This document shows, in pieces, positions 18,259-26,532 of a DNA stretch of 64,000 nt (its first letter is position 1; every line of letters starts with the position of its first letter). The notes below the pieces were generated by a model. The model saw nothing but the letters and a program-made list of their open reading frames with translations. It made no database searches and was not told the DNA's origin. The stretch is from Pseudovibrio sp. Ad37 (lineage in GTDB: Bacteria; Pseudomonadota; Alphaproteobacteria; Rhizobiales; Stappiaceae), in contig NZ_LMCF01000223.1 of NCBI RefSeq assembly GCF_001623075.1, positions 1 to 64,000 on the forward strand. Direction: 5' to 3'. The translations under genes were made by a program, and so were the position numbers.

Positions 18259-18553
18259 GCAATAAGACTCGCATCGCATCGCAAACACGTCAAGCATTCA
18301 GCTCCGCAATCGGGCTGTTCCTATACGAATTGGCCAATTTGTATCCTTGAGACAACACCCTGATTTTTCAGGGATCATAGCCGTTGGTATGAGTTTCACA
18401 CGATAGTTTAGCAGTAAGTCGTAGACACCAACGCATGGTTTCAACAAGAGCATTTGCAAACTAAAACCGGTCTCAGAGCCATAGACATTTGCACTTTTCT
18501 AAATCCTGACTATGGTGCGCATGCAATTGACTGCTCCTACCGGATAAATTGAT
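18259..18553. other. Divergent promoter region, MmgR sRNA and hisN-like gene
   Basis: 295 bases without a supported gene. It contains the CTTGAC element (18289-18294 on the minus strand) for the sRNA and presumably the hisN promoter. Confidence 0.5.
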
Positions 18554-19345
18554 ATGACCTCTCCCAGTCCTGATTATGCTTTTCTTCACAAACTTGCTGA
18601 CGCGGCGGATGCAAAAACCATGCAGCACTTCCGCAGTGGCTACGAGGTAGACAACAAACTGGAAGCAGGCTTTGATCCAGTCACTATTGCGGATCGTTCA
18701 GCAGAAGAAGCAATCCGCGCGGTTCTGGAAGCAGAGCGCCCGGATCACGGCATCATCGGCGAGGAATACGGCAAGGTCCGCGAAGATGCCGATAATGTCT
18801 GGGTTCTTGATCCAGTCGACGGCACACGCTCTTTCATCTGCGGCACCCCGTTGTGGGGCACACTGATTGGCCTCAGAACCAACGGCAAAGCGTCTCAAGG
18901 CATCATGAGCCAGCCGTATAACAGTGAGCGCTTTTGGGGCGATTGTAACGAAGCTTTCATGACTGGTCCGCTCGGCAAGCGTGTTTTGAAAACCCGCAGC
19001 TGCGCATCCTTGTCAGAGGCAATCATCACCACGACCGAGCCAGCCTTGTTCAATGAAGTCGAGCGCCCGGTATGGGACACGATCTGCGCAGAAGCTCGCC
19101 TCACCCGCTACAGCACAGATTGTTACGGCTACGCCATGGTGGCAGCAGCAGGCTTTGATGCCGTCATTGAGACCGGCATGAACACCTACGACATCCTTGC
19201 CCTCATCCCAATCATCGAAGGCGCTGGCGGTTTCGTCACCAACTGGACCGGAGGCAATGCAGCAGACGGCGGACAAGTGCTTGCCACAGGCGACAAACGC
19301 CTACACGATGAGCTGCTCACCAAGCTGGCAAAAGCAGCTGCTTAG
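18554..19345 (+). CDS. hisN: Inositol monophosphatase family; probable histidinol-phosphatase
   Basis: Mg-dependent phosphatase of 263 residues. Metal-site motifs of the superfamily are present: GIIGEEYG, WVLDPVDGTRSFI and the C-terminal YDILALIPIIEGAGG. The TRSF variant (where SuhB-type inositol phosphatases have TNF or TTNF) and the GTPLWGTLIGL segment match HisN-type histidinol-phosphatases of actinobacteria and Alphaproteobacteria, the penultimate step of histidine synthesis. Substrate assignment within the family is inference. The stop overlaps that of the convergent hydrolase by four bases. Confidence 0.85.
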   Translation: MTSPSPDYAFLHKLADAADAKTMQHFRSGYEVDNKLEAGFDPVTIADRSAEEAIRAVLEAERPDHGIIGEEYGKVREDADNVWVLDPVDGTRSFICGTPLWGTLIGLRTNGKASQGIMSQPYNSERFWGDCNEAFMTGPLGKRVLKTRSCASLSEAIITTTEPALFNEVERPVWDTICAEARLTRYSTDCYGYAMVAAAGFDAVIETGMNTYDILALIPIIEGAGGFVTNWTGGNAADGGQVLATGDKRLHDELLTKLAKAAA

Positions 19346-20283
19346 TCCGCGCTTCCCGGAATAAACGCATCAAATGCAGCCCAGAACTGCTCACGATAAG
19401 GATCTCGCTCCATAAGAATCTCATGGCGAGATCCTCGAATTTCCAGAAAGCTCATACCTGGGCAAGAGCGGCAGACTTCCTCAGCATCGTCTGTCGAGAC
19501 GATCTGATCCTTTCCCGCGCCGATGACTAAAGATGGTACGCCGAATTCAATCTGGAATTCAGGCTCTCTGAAGCGCTCTGTCGCCAATCCCATAGCACGG
19601 AACCAGCTCACCGTCGGAGAACCCAGCCCCAATTGAGGCGCTTCTTCGAGAATAGCATTCATGCGCTTGAAACGATCCGGATCAGACGTGAGCGTATTGC
19701 CGTCATAGTCGACAAGGATCTTGTCATTGCCGCCGGGAACAAAAGCGTTCCCCATGCCAACCCAGACAAGCGTCTTTGCAAGCGCACCTGCCATCTTGAC
19801 CATACGCCCCTTCATCGCAAGGCCGACGAGGGGAGCTGTTAGCACCGCGCGGTCAATCTTGGTCTTCAGCCGCCGGTTAGCATGCATAACCACAGCACCA
19901 CCAGTTGAGTGCGCCAGCAGGAAGTGTGGACCTGGGCAATCAGAAAGTGAGACATTGTCCAAAACAGCGTGTAAATCCAGAGCGAACTCATCGAAGCTCT
20001 CAACGTGGCCACGTCGCTCGTTCTTCAACAAACGCTCAGAACCACCCTGCCCGCGCAGATCAAAAGCCACCACATAGAAACCACGCGCCCGCAGTTCCTC
20101 AACAACCTCAAAGTATTTCTCAATAAACTCAGTCCGGCCTTGAACAAGGGTCACAGTCCCCTTGAGCGGAGACCCGGTCGGAGCCCAATGAGCCCAACGG
20201 ATTTTCACATTGTCTTCTGTCTGGATAAAACCAGACTCCGTTCCCTCAGGGACCCGATTGAAATCCGTATTGACCAGTACCAT
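19342..20283 (-). CDS. Alpha/beta hydrolase, lysophospholipase-like
   Basis: Serine hydrolase of 313 residues of the Hydrolase_4/monoglyceride lipase type. The nucleophile elbow reads LLAHSTGGAVV, the oxyanion region YVVAFDLRGQGGSERL, and the acid and base of the triad fit GAGKDQIVS and GSRHEILME near the C-terminus. No signal peptide. Start at MVLVNTDF is preferred because AGAGG precedes it; the longer frame adds 23 unlikely residues. Resembles PldB-like lysophospholipases but the lipid substrate is unknown. Confidence 0.85.
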   Translation of the reverse strand: MVLVNTDFNRVPEGTESGFIQTEDNVKIRWAHWAPTGSPLKGTVTLVQGRTEFIEKYFEVVEELRARGFYVVAFDLRGQGGSERLLKNERRGHVESFDEFALDLHAVLDNVSLSDCPGPHFLLAHSTGGAVVMHANRRLKTKIDRAVLTAPLVGLAMKGRMVKMAGALAKTLVWVGMGNAFVPGGNDKILVDYDGNTLTSDPDRFKRMNAILEEAPQLGLGSPTVSWFRAMGLATERFREPEFQIEFGVPSLVIGAGKDQIVSTDDAEEVCRSCPGMSFLEIRGSRHEILMERDPYREQFWAAFDAFIPGSAD

Positions 20284-20400
20284 CAGCGCGTAACCTCTAG
20301 TTCTCTCACTCTCAATTTGATAGCCTTTCCAAGCAACAGGCCGCAACCGCAATTTCTGGAAGTTTTTTCCATCTCAGTACGCGGTAACAAGGATATTTAC

Positions 20401-21039
20401 ATGCAAGACACAGACCCAACATCTGTTTCCCACGAGATTACCAGCCTCGCTCAGCTCGAAGAGCTCTATGGAAGCCCGAAACAAATCTCTATCGATAAAG
20501 AAGTCGGCTATATTTCTCCGCACTACAAAACCTTTATCGAAGCCTCCCCTTTCTTCACGCTCACAACTGTATCTGAAGAAGGAACCGACTGCTCTCCACG
20601 TGGGGACCCTGCAGGCTTTGTAAAGGTCATTGATGAAAAAACCATCGAGTTTCCGGACCGTCGCGGCAACAACCGCATCGATAGTTTGCGTAACATCGTT
20701 CAGGATCCACGCGTCTCTTTGCTGTTTATGATCCCTGGTGTCGGAGAAACCATCCGCATCAACGGGAAAGCCAAAATCTCAGCGAATCCAGTCCGGCTGG
20801 AAGCTCATAAGATAGAAGGTAAACTGCCGAAATCTATCATGGTCGTCACGGTCGAAACCATCTACTACCAGTGCCAGAAAGCCATTTACCGCTCAGGCCT
20901 TTGGACAGAAGATGCGAAGGTAGACCGCAAAACAGTTCCAACTGCCGGACAAATGGCACAAGCACTGTCAAAAGTGGAGTTTGACGGCGACGCCTATGAC
21001 AAGGCTTATCCAGGGCGCATTAAAGAAACAGCATACTAG
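20401..21039 (+). CDS. Pyridoxamine 5'-phosphate oxidase-fold protein
   Basis: Flavin-binding split-barrel protein of 212 residues in the PPOX/MSMEG_1061-like group. The core is visible as FFTLTTVSEEGTDCSPRGD near residues 51-69, IEFPDRRGNNRIDSL and LLFMIPGVGETIRINGKA. Members bind FMN or F420 and reduce small molecules; the reaction of this one is unknown. ATG at 20401 has AAGGA upstream, so the long upstream open frame is not coding. The gene is divergent from the hydrolase. Confidence 0.85.
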   Translation: MQDTDPTSVSHEITSLAQLEELYGSPKQISIDKEVGYISPHYKTFIEASPFFTLTTVSEEGTDCSPRGDPAGFVKVIDEKTIEFPDRRGNNRIDSLRNIVQDPRVSLLFMIPGVGETIRINGKAKISANPVRLEAHKIEGKLPKSIMVVTVETIYYQCQKAIYRSGLWTEDAKVDRKTVPTAGQMAQALSKVEFDGDAYDKAYPGRIKETAY

Positions 21040-21051
21040 AGCCCAAACACC

Positions 21052-21084
21052 GAAAGACCTGCCTTGATCGCAAGAAGGCAGGTC
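21052..21084 (-). terminator. Terminator hairpin between PPOX gene and secreted protein gene
   Basis: Perfect 10-bp inverted repeat (GACCTGCCTT with AAGGCAGGTC, nine-base loop). On the minus strand it is followed by TTTCGGTGTTT, so it most likely ends the secreted-protein transcript. Confidence 0.6.
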
Positions 21085-21120
21085 AGACGGATAAACAGAT
21101 TAAGATCTCGGGAATGCCCC

Positions 21121-21489
21121 TTAGTACCCCAAATAACGGTACTTGATGATCCAACCACTATAGGCATCTACAACCAACCGTGCCCGGTGTTGCCCCTGCC
21201 AGCTGGCTTTTACAATATACACGTCGCCCTTACGTTTTACTTTTTTGAAGTTCCGGTAACCCCAGGCCCGTAGACGGCGTTTCACCTGCTTCTTGTTCAA
21301 TGCATGGTGTTGCCCATGTTCCCAATGACGGTTCTTCTTATAGTGAGCCTGCGTGACCTGAACGCTTACGTTTGGTCCATCGTAGGTGAATTGAGCGCCT
21401 GCATTTGCCGGAGCCGCCGCACCAGAAACTCCCAGAGCAACAACAGCTGCAGCGGCCAGTCCGGTTACTTTTTTCTTCAAAGCATTCAT
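21121..21489 (-). CDS. Small basic secreted protein, PepSY-like
   Basis: Exported protein of 122 residues with a clear signal peptide (LAAAAVVALGVSGAAAPANA) and a mature part rich in Lys, Arg, His and aromatic residues. The C-terminal block (RRLRAWGYRNFKKVKRKGD, then YIVKASWQGQHRARLVVDA) has the length and beta pattern of a single PepSY-like unit, as in other small alphaproteobacterial periplasmic proteins; this is a weak fold guess. Start at MNALKKK is set by AAGGAGAG upstream. No function can be assigned. Confidence 0.7.
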   Translation of the reverse strand: MNALKKKVTGLAAAAVVALGVSGAAAPANAGAQFTYDGPNVSVQVTQAHYKKNRHWEHGQHHALNKKQVKRRLRAWGYRNFKKVKRKGDVYIVKASWQGQHRARLVVDAYSGWIIKYRYLGY

Positions 21490-21640
21490 CTGTTCTCTCC
21501 TTGTCGGCAATAAGGTTTGCCTGAATACAAGGAGAACGTAACAAGGCGCGGATGTACGGGATCAGAAGCGCTTGTTCAGGTTCTGTTAATCTGAAAATGC
21601 GGGCATCATTCCAGCAAAAACACCTATTTTGAAAAAAACT

Positions 21641-21669
21641 CTTGAAACTTATTCGCCCCGTCCCCATCT
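21641..21669 (+). promoter_or_regulatory. RpoH (sigma-32) promoter of hsp20
   Basis: CTTGAAA at 21641-21647 and CCCCATCT at 21662-21669, 14 bases between TTGAAA and CCCCAT, match the heat-shock consensus. It implies a 5' leader of about 155 bases ahead of hsp20. Confidence 0.75.
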
Positions 21670-21789
21670 CAAAATCACAGGCGCCACAGAGTGGGTCTGA
21701 CACCGCTTAGAACCTTCGCCACTAATGGGAAGGCACTGTAAGCAAAACGAAAATTTCATCGTCCGCGCGCTTTGCGGCGAATGGTGAAC

Positions 21790-21836
21790 GTTGCTCAGAT
21801 GGCCTTAGGACCACACAAAAGAGGACACATAAAATG
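21790..21836 (+). promoter_or_regulatory. ROSE-like RNA thermometer candidate in the hsp20 leader
   Basis: GTTGCTC (21790-21796) can pair with the ribosome site GAGGAC (21821-21826), leaving one bulged G as in the UYGCU signature of ROSE elements. The intervening bases form a small hairpin (TGGCC with GGACCA). ATG follows eight bases after the ribosome site. Confidence 0.5.
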
Positions 21837-22298
21837 CGTCATTTCGATCTTACCCCCCTTTACCGTTCCACTGTTGGTTTCGACCGTCTTTTCTCCATGC
21901 TGGATTCAGGAACGGAACAGCAGGGATCAGCTTATCCCCCTTATAACATTGAGCGCACAGGAGAGAGCGCATACCGCATCTCCATGGCCGTCGCCGGGTT
22001 TAAGGAAGATGAGCTGACGATTGAAGCTAAAGAACATGTCTTGACTGTTTCTGGCGAGAAAAGTCCTGAAAGCGACGAAAAAGAAGTTCTCTACCGGGGA
22101 ATCGCCTCCCGCGCTTTTGAACGCCGCTTCCAGATCGCCGAATATGTGAAAGTGATTGGCGCAAGCATGGAGCACGGATTGCTCCACATTGACCTCATCC
22201 GAGAAATTCCTGAGGCAAAAAAACCGCGCAAAATCAACATCACGGCTGGAGATAAAAAAGAACACAAACAAATTGAAGCCGAAACAGTAGCTCACTGA
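21834..22298 (+). CDS. Hsp20/IbpA small heat-shock protein
   Basis: Small chaperone of 154 residues that holds unfolding proteins. The N-terminal LTPLYRSTVGFDRLFSML segment is typical of IbpA-type class A proteins, followed by an alpha-crystallin domain (YRISMAVAGFKEDELTIEA ... GLLHIDLIREIPEA) and a short tail with the KINI motif in place of I-x-I. A heat-shock promoter and a long leader with a thermometer-like fold precede it. A palindromic repeat begins four bases after the stop. Confidence 0.93.
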   Translation: MRHFDLTPLYRSTVGFDRLFSMLDSGTEQQGSAYPPYNIERTGESAYRISMAVAGFKEDELTIEAKEHVLTVSGEKSPESDEKEVLYRGIASRAFERRFQIAEYVKVIGASMEHGLLHIDLIREIPEAKKPRKINITAGDKKEHKQIEAETVAH

Positions 22299-22301
22299 TG
22301 T

Positions 22302-22342
22302 GTATTCCTGAAAAGTGGAAACCGGTTTTCAGATAAGAATAC
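22302..22342. repeat. REP-type extragenic palindrome
   Basis: A 41-base hairpin with outer stem GTATTC/GAATAC, a four-base bulge and inner stem CTGAAAA/TTTTCAG around a GTGGAAACCGG loop. The AAGTGGAAACCGGTTTTC core is like a dispersed palindromic repeat common in Hyphomicrobiales genomes. Located directly after hsp20 it may protect the 3' end of the mRNA. Confidence 0.6.
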
Positions 22343-22358
22343 GCCTTTAAAACCCAAA

Positions 22359-22597
22359 GCCCTCGCGAGGACCTTCCTCCCAAACTCCCACCCTCGCGAG
22401 TGGCCACCCTTGTAACATTCTAGATTTTCTAATGTCTCTCAAAGATTGATTGGCACGCCCCTGCCAATCAATCCCACTCAAATCAACAGGGTTCCTCCTC
22501 CGCAATCCTCCCATGCGGATCTGTCTGGCTGCCTTTCCCCCCAGTAAGGGCCAGGACACAATCAACGCCCCGCTTGCCCCAGCGGGGCGTTCTTTTA
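22359..22597 (+). ncRNA. Candidate structured RNA(s) with anti-Shine-Dalgarno loops (cuckoo/CcsR-like)
   Basis: Successive hairpins on the plus strand: a 9-bp stem (22362-22370 with 22392-22400) whose loop carries CCUUCCUCCC; a perfect 12-bp stem (22444-22455 with 22462-22473); a 6-bp stem (22499-22504 with 22514-22519) whose loop is AUCCUCCCA, preceded by UUCCUCCUCC; a further hairpin at about 22522-22555; then a strong terminator. Pyrimidine loops complementary to ribosome binding sites are the mark of cuckoo RNAs. Ends and number of transcripts are unknown. Confidence 0.5.
22564..22596 (+). terminator. Strong Rho-independent terminator after the structured RNA region
   Basis: Perfect 11-bp stem (AACGCCCCGCT with AGCGGGGCGTT, loop TGCCCC) followed by CTTTTA. 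No protein gene ends nearby on the plus strand except hsp20 265 bases upstream, which supports an RNA transcript here. Confidence 0.85.
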
Positions 22598-22925
22598 TGC
22601 GCGCTTCAGCAAGCACAAAGATACTCTCTCTGCATCTGTTTCTATTTTCTGGAATTACCGCGTTCCCCACGACCACACAGCCACTTAAGAATTATCGAGT
22701 GGTAAGTTACACGCAAAATAAGAAGGGTAGGTTAGTTCACTTAAGGCCTTGCCTTGAACCCACTGGACTGACACCGCAAGGGTTGGCCTCTAACACCCTT
22801 GCTAACCCCTTGCAGGTGCCCCGCTGGTCTGCGGATCTATATCCCTCCGCAGACCAGCATTCTATGCTGCATTTCTCGACACTGCAATCATAAGACGTAA
22901 TCACGAATTGAGCAGTCTGCCACGA
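22598..22925. other. Intergenic region with two perfect hairpins
   Basis: No supported gene. Two stable hairpins occur in tandem: 8 bp at 22776-22802 (GCAAGGGT with ACCCTTGC) and 13 bp at 22823-22858 (GCTGGTCTGCGGA with TCCGCAGACCAGC). Neither is followed by a T run on either strand, so they are not ordinary terminators. Confidence 0.6.
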
Positions 22926-23963
22926 TTACCCGCGCAGATGCATCAGAAACTCGTCAACCATCTCTGGAGTGGTCGCAAAGCAGGTCACCAAGCGAAGGAA
23001 CACTTCATCTTCTGAGACGAAATCCGCTGGAATATCATAAAACTTCGCACCGGCAGCTTCCAGACGTGCAGCTTGCGCTTTGGTGAACACCGGGAACAAT
23101 TCGTTGGCCTGAGGTTCGATTGGCAATCGCACACCTTCAATATCGCGCATACCATCGGCAAGACGCATGCACATCGCGTTAGCGTGACGCGCTGAAGCCA
23201 GCCAGTCATCGTCCTTCAGATAACCTTCAAATTGCGCAGAAATAAAGCGCGCCTTTGAGAAGACCTGAGCAGCCCGCTTGCGCAAATATTCAAAGCCCTC
23301 GGACTCTTCAGGGTTGAAGAACACAACAGCTTCGGCACACCAACAACCGTTCTTGGTACCACCGAAGGACAGAACATCCACACCGGCTTTCCATGTCATC
23401 TCTGCAGGAGAGACATCCAGAGACACCAACGCATTCGCAAAACGGGCGCCATCCATATGCAATGGCACATTCCGGGAATGGGCCACATCTGCCAGTGCCT
23501 GAATTTCATCAAGCTGGTAGATGGTCCCAAACTCTGTCACCTGAGAGATGGATACCGCAGCAGGACGGCCATGCATCGGGTTATTATCCGGTACTTTGTC
23601 CATCGCTGAACGCAGCACATCAGGCGTAAGTTTGCCATGCTCACCGCCAATACCAATCAGCTTGTTACCAGCTGTAAAGAACTCCGGAGCGTGACACTCA
23701 TCAACATTGATGTGTGCATCTTCATGACAAAACACTGCCCCGCCCGGCTTCGCATAGGTCGCAAGCGCCAGGGAATTGGCTGCTGTTCCTGTAGAAACCA
23801 GAAACACGGCAACTTCTTTTTCAAAGAGATCATTGAACTGCTGCTCGATAGAGCGGCTCAATGGATCAACCCCATAAGCGGTGGCAAAGCCGCTTGTATG
23901 GTTCGCAAGTGCAGTCATAACTGCACTCGTCGCACCTGCCCAGTTGTCACTCGCAAAAATCAT
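22926..23963 (-). CDS. ltaE: Low-specificity L-threonine aldolase
   Basis: PLP enzyme of 345 residues, normal length, that cleaves L-threonine or allo-threonine to glycine and acetaldehyde. Family landmarks: an N-terminal FASDNWAGATSAV, VFLVSTGTAANSLAL, CHEDAHINVDE, HMDGARFANALVSL and the PLP-binding Lys in LSFGGTKNG. Single-gene unit on the minus strand; no terminator with a T run is visible downstream. Confidence 0.93.
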   Translation of the reverse strand: MIFASDNWAGATSAVMTALANHTSGFATAYGVDPLSRSIEQQFNDLFEKEVAVFLVSTGTAANSLALATYAKPGGAVFCHEDAHINVDECHAPEFFTAGNKLIGIGGEHGKLTPDVLRSAMDKVPDNNPMHGRPAAVSISQVTEFGTIYQLDEIQALADVAHSRNVPLHMDGARFANALVSLDVSPAEMTWKAGVDVLSFGGTKNGCWCAEAVVFFNPEESEGFEYLRKRAAQVFSKARFISAQFEGYLKDDDWLASARHANAMCMRLADGMRDIEGVRLPIEPQANELFPVFTKAQAARLEAAGAKFYDIPADFVSEDEVFLRLVTCFATTPEMVDEFLMHLRG

Positions 23964-24041
23964 AGGATTTGAATAACAATATACCGAGGGAACTCAAGCC
24001 ATTTATTGATCTTAAGGGCAAAGCTCTCCACGAGAAGCCCT

Positions 24042-24899
24042 TTAGGAGAGCAACACACTCTCAGAAGTTCTAGAAAGGTGCCCTTTTTTAAGACCAGCTT
24101 TCAAAGTTAAAACAAGTGGGCAATGATCTGAGACCTCAGGTTTCTGTAATACTTGAAACTTCTGGATCTCATCGACCTGATCAATCAGCAAGTAATCAGC
24201 AAACTTACCTGGCTTTTTGTAATAGGAGTTCCGAGTAGTTTCGACGCCATAATGATTGACTAACTCAACCAAACCATCTTCCTCCAGCAAACGAATAGTT
24301 TCGCTGTCAGGCTCAACATTAAAGTCACCGCACACCACTCGCAAATCACATGGTTCAGAAACTACCTGTGAGATATTGAACAACCGTTTCGCCTGGTCGA
24401 AGCGTTCTGGCGTGTCCATCTTGCCATTCAAATCACGAAGGCCATGCATGTGGGTGATGCTCACAGCACGGTCTGTCGCATAATCATAAACACGAACTCC
24501 ATGCGCATTACGAGAGCGTGGGTGGTCTCCATAACCATCAGCAGAATAGTCTTTGTGCACAAATCCTTGCACCTGACCAATAATAGGGAAGGAACGATGC
24601 ACAAATGTTGCCAGCCCCCATTGAGAGTGGACAGACTGCTCCTCATCCCAGAGCACACCCTGAGCAGCAGGACAGAAGACAGGCACATGCTCAGGCAGCG
24701 CTGCGCAAACATCACGGAAGAAATTAGCACGCTGAGGTAAGACGTGATCACCATCCCGATAAGTCAGCCAGTGCTTATCGCTTTCTGGTGTGTGAACTAC
24801 CTCTTGCAGGCAAAGCACATCAGGCGCGGCCTGAGATAAATACGGCAGCAAGTCAGAGTAGAGCGTCCCTCCCCAACCATTCAGGCACATAATCTGCAA
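24042..24899 (-). CDS. Endonuclease/exonuclease/phosphatase (EEP) family protein
   Basis: Metal-dependent hydrolase of about 285 residues with the EEP/DNase I fold: NGWGG at the N-terminus, DVLCLQEV (metal-binding Glu), HMHGL, VVCGDFNVEPDS and the C-terminal SDHCPLVL with the catalytic Asp-His. Members cleave DNA, inositol phosphates or sphingomyelin; no signal peptide is seen and the substrate is unknown. Ribosome site AGGAGG fits TTG at 24899; the GTG two codons earlier would overlap it. It follows doxX on the same strand after 134 bases, so it could be a distal member of the buf operon. Confidence 0.82.
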   Translation of the reverse strand: MQIMCLNGWGGTLYSDLLPYLSQAAPDVLCLQEVVHTPESDKHWLTYRDGDHVLPQRANFFRDVCAALPEHVPVFCPAAQGVLWDEEQSVHSQWGLATFVHRSFPIIGQVQGFVHKDYSADGYGDHPRSRNAHGVRVYDYATDRAVSITHMHGLRDLNGKMDTPERFDQAKRLFNISQVVSEPCDLRVVCGDFNVEPDSETIRLLEEDGLVELVNHYGVETTRNSYYKKPGKFADYLLIDQVDEIQKFQVLQKPEVSDHCPLVLTLKAGLKKGHLSRTSESVLLS

Positions 24900-25033
24900 C
24901 GCCACCTCCTTTAGCTCAGTCTGCGCGAGCTCCAGTCATATACACAAACGAAAAAGAGCGCATCACCTCATCAGTGACACGCTCCAATATCTGAATGAAA
25001 ACCAATAACTCTATCAGGCTCTCAATATAAGCC

Positions 25034-25630
25034 TCATGCGTGGCTCTTCGTATCTGAAATACCCGTTTCGTGGTGAATGCCGAACCATTTGCCCAACACC
25101 CAATCCAACGAGAACACTCCAGGACCACGGATCACAAGCACAGTTGCCAAGAAGATCCACAGTGCGCGCTGATCAAAGATCAAAGCAGATGGATGACGAT
25201 CAAACAGTGCGCCAATTGTCGGCATATCAACGCCATGACCAACCACGTCCACGATAGACATAACAATCACAAAGCCAATGAAACCAATGCTTGCGGCACG
25301 AGTAAACAGGCCCACAACAATAAGCACCGGAATGATCACTTCACCCCATGTTCCCAAAAGCACAATCAGGCCATAGGGGAAAAACGGGATCTGAGAAATA
25401 TCGTACCCAGCCGCCTCAGTAATATGCGGCAAGATCTGCGCATATGCACCCGTTGAAGGGAACAGGAACCCAAGTACACCATCACCAAACTTGGTCAGCG
25501 CTGAGTTCCAGAAGTACATAAACAGGACGCCTGCGAAAAGAAAACGCGCAGACAGACCAAGAAACCAGCCTTCAGTTACACGCTCCAACCAGCCAAATAC
25601 GCCCTGGTATAAATTTACAAGCATTCTCAT
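25034..25630 (-). CDS. DoxX family membrane protein of the buf operon
   Basis: Four-helix membrane protein of 198 residues of the DoxX family. Hydrophobic segments start at GLSARFLFAGVLFMYFWNSAL and recur at about 75-95, 100-125 and 150-170. DoxX-family proteins close most bufferin operons, where they are thought to be quinone-linked redox partners or membrane accessories. Start is set by GAGGAGGAATCCG before ATG 25630. It lies 65 bases after bufC. Confidence 0.85.
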   Translation of the reverse strand: MRMLVNLYQGVFGWLERVTEGWFLGLSARFLFAGVLFMYFWNSALTKFGDGVLGFLFPSTGAYAQILPHITEAAGYDISQIPFFPYGLIVLLGTWGEVIIPVLIVVGLFTRAASIGFIGFVIVMSIVDVVGHGVDMPTIGALFDRHPSALIFDQRALWIFLATVLVIRGPGVFSLDWVLGKWFGIHHETGISDTKSHA

Positions 25631-25695
25631 CGGATTCCTCCTCTGGTGCTTTCCACCACTCGAGGGCCTTACCGCCCGGCCCCTCGCAATCAATA

Positions 25696-26532
25696 TTAAG
25701 CTTTGACGTCCACGCTCGCGAACACGCGTGCGCTCAGCAGGCAGCCCAATGCCTGCGACAGATCAAAGAATTTGTAAGAGGATGAAACTGCTTCTGCAGC
25801 TTCTCCCAATGTCTTGCCAAAGAACAGTAAATCAGCGAATGCCGCTACGTCCTGAGCCAATCCGGTCAGTGTCACGTCCATATCTGGTCGGCAAATCAAA
25901 ATCACTTGATCAGCCTCAGGCGTAACACCTTCCACATCTTCCGAGCGGTTCTGTTTCCAGATCTCGCTAAGTGGAAAACGGGAGTAAATCAGTCTATGTG
26001 CAGGGATCGGGGTAAACATCGCATCCCCTAGTTTTGCTGGATCAATCTTGGATAACACATCAGGCGCAACAGGCGTCGCATTCGGCCCGTGGTAAACACG
26101 CAGCCATGCCCATTCCAGCACAGCAACATCTTTCAGATAGGGATAGTCTGCGAGTGGAGGAAACGCGCCAATGAACTCAGAGAACTTGCCCCCAAACTCA
26201 CTCAGTACCGGCTGCTCTGGTGGATGTTTGCGAACGAATTCTGCAGCAAGTGCCCGGAAGTAATCACGCCCGACCAAATCATGTACTGCTGGAAAGTTGG
26301 CAGCCATCGCATCAATCAAGCTCGCCATTACGTTATTGCGGTAAACGCCAAAACGTTTCTCAGAGGGATGACCATCACGCCCCACAACCCCATCGGGTAA
26401 AGGGACAGCTGGATTCATCAGCCCATCCGAGAACATGTCAAAACCTTGCATGTTTGACTGCAAATCCTGCAAAGGAACGCCAAAACCCTTCAACGCAATT
26501 TTTTCCTTAGTGCTATCAGACACCTGGGACAT
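25696..26532 (-). CDS. bufC: BufC / DUF2063 partner protein of the MNIO enzyme
   Basis: Protein of 278 residues with the DUF2063 putative DNA-binding domain at its N-terminus ([37 protein letters not shown]) and a variable C-terminal half ([18 protein letters not shown]). DUF2063 proteins (MbnC/BufC-like) pair with DUF692 oxygenases and help bind the precursor peptide. The start at MSQVSDS overlaps the end of bufB by 17 bases and uses GGGGTG, so translation is coupled. Confidence 0.88.
   Translation of the reverse strand: MSQVSDSTKEKIALKGFGVPLQDLQSNMQGFDMFSDGLMNPAVPLPDGVVGRDGHPSEKRFGVYRNNVMASLIDAMAANFPAVHDLVGRDYFRALAAEFVRKHPPEQPVLSEFGGKFSEFIGAFPPLADYPYLKDVAVLEWAWLRVYHGPNATPVAPDVLSKIDPAKLGDAMFTPIPAHRLIYSRFPLSEIWKQNRSEDVEGVTPEADQVILICRPDMDVTLTGLAQDVAAFADLLFFGKTLGEAAEAVSSSYKFFDLSQALGCLLSARVFASVDVKA

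Noticed and set aside
20005..20400. Long N-terminal extension of the PPOX-fold protein
   Set aside because: It is antisense to the alpha/beta hydrolase gene and the family-length start at 20401 has its own ribosome site.
22450..22893. 147-codon frame downstream of hsp20
   Set aside because: Runs across a strong terminator and perfect hairpins, which explain the sequence better than protein coding.
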